Shown: one piece after another, positions 6,363-9,019 of the stretch
How the letters are laid out: the number at the start of each line of letters is the position of its first letter
Position numbering within the stretch: position 1 is the first letter of the stretch
NCBI GenBank assembly: GCA_028290595.1
Contig: JAQGJO010000017.1
Location: 1-9,019 of the forward strand
DNA from: Hyphomicrobiales bacterium
GTDB taxonomy: Bacteria; Pseudomonadota; Alphaproteobacteria; Rhizobiales; Beijerinckiaceae
Length of the DNA stretch: 9,019 nt
Direction of reading: 5' to 3'
Program-made: the position numbers and the translations under genes
Notes under the pieces: generated by a model
Databases searched by the model: none
What the model was told of the DNA's origin: nothing
Seen by the model: only the letters and a program-made list of their open reading frames with translations

Positions 6363-8003
6363 ATGAAAGTCGGCGACGCGATCGCGGAAATCCTCAAGCG
6401 CGAAGGCGTGGATACGCTGTTCGGCTATCCCGTCAACCGCATGTTCGAATGCGCTGCCGCCGCTAAGATCAGACCTATCACCGTGCGGCAGGAACGCATT
6501 GGCGTGCACATGGCCGATGCGGTGGCGCGCATCACCTCCGGCAAGAAGATCGGCGTCTTCGCCATGCAGCATGGCCCCGGCACCGAGAATGCGCTCGGCG
6601 CGATTGCGCAATGCTACAGCGAGTCCGTACCGATCCTGGTTCTGCCCGGCGGCTATGATCGCAGGCTGGCCCATGTCGATCCTAATTTCAGCGCCACCAG
6701 AGGCATGCAGCCCTTCGTCAAATCGGTCGAGCAGCTTACCTCTGGCACCGACGTTCCCAATGTGATGCGGCGCGCTTTCACGCAATTGCGCAACGGCCGC
6801 GGCGGCCCCTGCGTCGTCGAAATTCCCAAGGACGTCTGGAACGAGGACGTGCCGGATAATTTCAACTATAAGCCCGTCATCGCCACCCGCTACGGGCCCG
6901 ACCCTGCCGCCGTAAGCGAAGCGGCGGATCTGCTCGCCAATGCCAAGCGCCTCGTCATTTATGCCGGCCAGGGCGTGCATTACGCGCAAGCCTGGCCGCA
7001 ATTGCGCCGGCTTGCCGAACTGCTCGCAGCCCCCGTCTGCACGTCGCTTGAGGGCAAGAGCGCGTTTCCGGAAAACCATCCGCTGGCGCTGGGTTCTGGC
7101 GGTGCCGCCATGCCGCGCGCCGTGCGTGACTTTCTCGATACGTCGGATGTCATCTTCGGTGTCGGCTGTTCGTTCGGTGAAACCGCCTTCGGCGTCACCA
7201 TGCCGCCAGGCAAGACGATCATCCAGGCGACGCTCGATCCCAAACATCTCAACAAGGACATCGAGGTTGCCTGCGGCCTCATCGGCGACGCAGCGCTGAC
7301 GCTCGACGCTTTGCTGGAAGAACTGGCCGAGCGTGTGAAGACGCCGCGCAATCAAAACGCCAAGGCCGCCGAGATTGCCGCCGTGCGCGAACCCTGGCTG
7401 GCGCGCTGGCGCGCCAAACTGACCTCGAACGAAACGCCGATCACGCCCTATCGCGTCATCAACGATCTGATGCACACGGTCGACGTGCCCAACACCATCA
7501 TCACCCATGATGCGGGATCGCCGCGCGATCAGCTCTCGCCGTTCTGGGTGTCGACCACGCCTCTGTCCTATCTCGGCTGGGGCAAGACCACGCAGCTCGG
7601 CTACGGCCTCGGCCTCGCCATGGGCGCCAAGCTGGCCGCGCCCGACAAGCTCTGCATCAACGTCTGGGGCGATGCGGCGATCGGCTTCACCGGCATGGAT
7701 TTCGAAACCGCCGCCCGCTACAAAATTCCGATCCTGTCGATCCTGTTCAACAATTTCTCGATGGCCTGCGAACTCGACATCATGCAGATCTCGACGCGCG
7801 ACTATCGCGCCACCGATATCTCCGGCCATTATGCCGATTTCGCCAAAGCGCTCGGCGGCTACGGCGAACGCATCACCGACCCGGCGCAGATTATCCCCGC
7901 CATTAAGCGCGGCATCGAGAAGACGAAGGAAGGCACGCCCGTGCTGCTGGAGTTCATTACCTCGCTGGAAGTGGCGCAGTCGCGCTTCCCGCTCAAGGCG
8001 TAA
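6363..8003 (+). CDS. Thiamine-diphosphate-dependent enzyme, acetolactate-synthase-like, substrate unknown
   Basis: A 546-residue protein with the three-domain layout of the acetolactate synthase/pyruvate decarboxylase superfamily: pyrimidine-binding domain (about 1-170), central Rossmann-like domain (about 185-320) and diphosphate-binding domain (about 360-540). The catalytic glutamate that activates ThDP is visible as E44 in VRQERIG. The Mg/ThDP motif is WGDAAIG (D437), with Ala in place of the usual second Gly of GDG, followed at normal distance by FNNFS (N463, N464). The FAD-contacting RFDDR motif of true acetolactate synthases is not present; the matching place reads VGCSFGETAFG (267-277). 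No biosynthetic IlvB regulatory partner is nearby. GGGAGG sits 5 bases before the ATG, a strong ribosome binding site. It begins 33 bp after carA, so co-transcription is likely. Family membership is firm; assigning acetolactate, oxalyl-CoA, sulfopyruvate or other substrates from this sequence would be guesswork. Confidence 0.9.
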   Translation: MKVGDAIAEILKREGVDTLFGYPVNRMFECAAAAKIRPITVRQERIGVHMADAVARITSGKKIGVFAMQHGPGTENALGAIAQCYSESVPILVLPGGYDRRLAHVDPNFSATRGMQPFVKSVEQLTSGTDVPNVMRRAFTQLRNGRGGPCVVEIPKDVWNEDVPDNFNYKPVIATRYGPDPAAVSEAADLLANAKRLVIYAGQGVHYAQAWPQLRRLAELLAAPVCTSLEGKSAFPENHPLALGSGGAAMPRAVRDFLDTSDVIFGVGCSFGETAFGVTMPPGKTIIQATLDPKHLNKDIEVACGLIGDAALTLDALLEELAERVKTPRNQNAKAAEIAAVREPWLARWRAKLTSNETPITPYRVINDLMHTVDVPNTIITHDAGSPRDQLSPFWVSTTPLSYLGWGKTTQLGYGLGLAMGAKLAAPDKLCINVWGDAAIGFTGMDFETAARYKIPILSILFNNFSMACELDIMQISTRDYRATDISGHYADFAKALGGYGERITDPAQIIPAIKRGIEKTKEGTPVLLEFITSLEVAQSRFPLKA

Positions 8004-8019
8004 GCAGCGGGGCGGACGA

Positions 8020-8045
8020 GAGGCACTTGTCCGTTGCCTTGTTTT
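8020..8045 (+). terminator. Possible weak terminator after the ThDP enzyme gene
   Basis: AGGCA (8021-8025) can pair with TGCCT (8035-8039) around a 9-base loop, extendable by one G-T pair, and TGTTTT follows. An alternative stem pairs CGGAC (8013-8017) with GTCCG (8029-8033). It starts about 17 bp after the stop codon at the end of the carA-ThDP unit. The stems are short, so this is a low-confidence call. Confidence 0.3.
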
Positions 8046-8230
8046 CGCTGACATTCTCTGGTCATTGTATCAGCAGAATCAGCCCCTTGCTTATAGTGGA
8101 TCTAAACTGCGCATCGGCGCCCGCCCTTGCTCCGACCTGTCGACCCAACTATGTTGCGCGCCAGTGCCGAGGGGATGACAGCCGCACGCCAGACGAGGGC
8201 GGAGCGCAGTACGTTTGAAAGTCGAGACGC

Positions 8231-8905
8231 ATGACAATAGCAATGGCAAGCTCAGCCACGGAAATCTCCAAGTCGGTTTGCGCGTCTATCGCAAATCGCA
8301 AAGCCTTCGAGCAGCCCTATCTGCATTACCTCGTTGACGACCTCTTCCCGGCGGAAGTCACGCCGGCATTGAACAATCTGCCGTTCGGTGCGCCTTCGAC
8401 TGAAGGTGTTTCAGGCAAGCGCGAATTGCACAATGATACGCGGTCTTATTTCGATGCCGCCAATATGGAACGCTTTCCGGTGATGCGGGACGTGGCGACA
8501 GCCTTGCAGTCGCCGGAAGTGACGCGCGCCATCGCATCGGCCTTCAATGCGCCCATCGACGACACGCTGCTGCGCCTGGAATACGCGCTCGACATCGACG
8601 GCTTCTGGCTGCAGCCCCACACCGATCTCGGCGTCAAGAAATTCACCTGCCTGATCTATGTGTCGGATGAGCCCGGTCACGAAAATCTCGGCACTGACAT
8701 CTATCGCAGCGAGACGGAACATTTCGGTCGCTCGCCGTTCATCCCCAATTCGGCGATGATCTTCGTGCCCGGCAGCAACACGTACCACGGCTTCGAGAAG
8801 CGGCCGATCCACGGCGTGCGCAAATCGGTGATCCTCAATTACGTCACCCACGACTGGCGCGCCCGCGAGCAATTGTCCTTCCCCGGCACGCCGGTCAGAC
8901 TTTAG
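8231..8905 (+). CDS. Putative Fe(II)/2-oxoglutarate-dependent oxygenase
   Basis: A 224-residue protein with the residues expected of a non-haem Fe(II)/2-oxoglutarate dioxygenase: an HxD pair in LQPHTDLGVKKF (H130, D132), a distal His in NTYHGFEK (H186) and an Arg 11 residues later in GVRKSVILNY (R197), the usual 2-oxoglutarate anchor. The strands around them (FTCLIYVSD, NSAMIFVPG, KSVILNYV) fit the double-stranded beta-helix core. The N-terminal third (FEQPYLHYLVDDLFPAEV) resembles prolyl-hydroxylase-like members. No signal peptide or membrane segment is evident. Substrate is unknown: protein, small-molecule or glycan hydroxylation are all possible. The ribosome binding site is poor for the ATG at 8231 (GAAAG and GAG upstream); an in-frame ATG at 8243 is a possible alternative start. 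It lies 227 bp after the ThDP gene with a possible terminator between, so it is probably a separate transcript. Confidence 0.82.
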   Translation: MTIAMASSATEISKSVCASIANRKAFEQPYLHYLVDDLFPAEVTPALNNLPFGAPSTEGVSGKRELHNDTRSYFDAANMERFPVMRDVATALQSPEVTRAIASAFNAPIDDTLLRLEYALDIDGFWLQPHTDLGVKKFTCLIYVSDEPGHENLGTDIYRSETEHFGRSPFIPNSAMIFVPGSNTYHGFEKRPIHGVRKSVILNYVTHDWRAREQLSFPGTPVRL

Positions 8906-8924
8906 TGGCAGTCAGCTCCCAAGA

Positions 8925-8975
8925 GCCCTCATCCTGAGGAGCAACTCTTTGCGTTGCGTCTCGAAGGACGGGGGC
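8925..8975. repeat. REP-like palindromic repeat (CCTCATCCTGAGGAG type)
   Basis: GCCCTCATCCTGAGGAGC (8925-8942) and GTCTCGAAGGACGGGGGC (8958-8975) form an imperfect inverted repeat whose outer arms GCCCTCATCCT and AGGACGGGGGC pair with one G-T and one mismatch, and it contains the recurrent TCTCGAAGGA box. From memory, this intergenic element is present in very many copies in Bradyrhizobium, Rhodopseudomonas and related genomes; only one copy is visible here. It begins 19 bp after the oxygenase stop and could also act as a transcription stop or mRNA stabiliser. The 44 bases after it show nothing I can assign. Confidence 0.7.
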
Positions 8976-9019
8976 GTCAGACCGCAGTCTTCCAACGCGA
9001 CAGCAAAGCTGCGGCGTAT

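Noticed and set aside
5112..8054. A 980-codon open frame on the minus strand spanning all of carA and the ThDP gene
   Set aside because: It lies entirely antisense to two clearly recognisable enzymes, its translation is rich in His, Asp, Gly and Arg with no recognisable domain, and long stop-free antisense frames are expected in GC-rich codon usage. Its crossing of the 33-bp gap is notable but not enough.
8027..8218. A 63-codon plus-strand frame between the ThDP gene and the oxygenase gene
   Set aside because: No ribosome binding site, no recognisable similarity, mixed composition typical of intergenic DNA, and it overlaps a possible terminator.
8977..9019. Possible C-terminal end of a convergent minus-strand gene (reading AAALLSRWKTAV then stop)
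   Set aside because: Only about 14 codons are visible and another minus-strand frame is also open here, so a gene cannot be supported from this window.

Overview
The window looks like a chromosomal housekeeping segment from a GC-rich alphaproteobacterium, most likely a Hyphomicrobiales (Rhizobiales) member near the Bradyrhizobiaceae/Xanthobacteraceae. The grounds are the character of RpoD (long acidic insert) and DnaG (zinc-finger ligands replaced), the dnaG-rpoD / GatB-YqeY / carA neighbourhood that I recall from this group, and a palindromic repeat near the right end of a type common in these genomes. This placement is inference from recognition; no search was run.

Left block (1-3793, minus strand): rpoD, cut at the window edge so that sigma region 3 onward is missing, preceded by complete dnaG. 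Together they are the dnaG-rpoD part of the macromolecular-synthesis operon. No rpsU is seen upstream of dnaG. A 188-bp gap with a 16-bp near-palindrome separates the two genes.

Middle (3794-5129): a 311-bp divergent intergenic region, then a plus-strand gene for a 98-residue glycine-zipper-like hydrophobic protein of unknown function with a strong ribosome binding site. It converges on a minus-strand GatB/YqeY-domain protein. The two stop codons are about 60 bp apart with a GC-rich hairpin between and over them. The gap between yqeY and carA holds a perfect 12-bp tandem repeat and a GC hairpin just before carA.

Right block (5130-8905, plus strand): carA (glutaminase subunit of carbamoyl-phosphate synthetase) is followed 33 bp later by a thiamine-diphosphate-dependent acetolactate-synthase-like enzyme of unknown substrate, so the two are probably co-transcribed. 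After a 227-bp gap comes a small putative Fe(II)/2-oxoglutarate oxygenase. A REP-like inverted repeat follows and no further gene is secure to the window end. carB is not in the window.

No rRNA, tRNA, CRISPR array, insertion sequence, phage gene or clear novel multi-gene system was seen. The items most worth a second look are the Gly-rich small protein, the uncharacterised ThDP enzyme coupled to carA, the uncharacterised oxygenase, and the zinc-less DnaG N-terminal domain. Two very long antisense frames (over rpoD and over carA plus the ThDP gene) are judged to be shadows.
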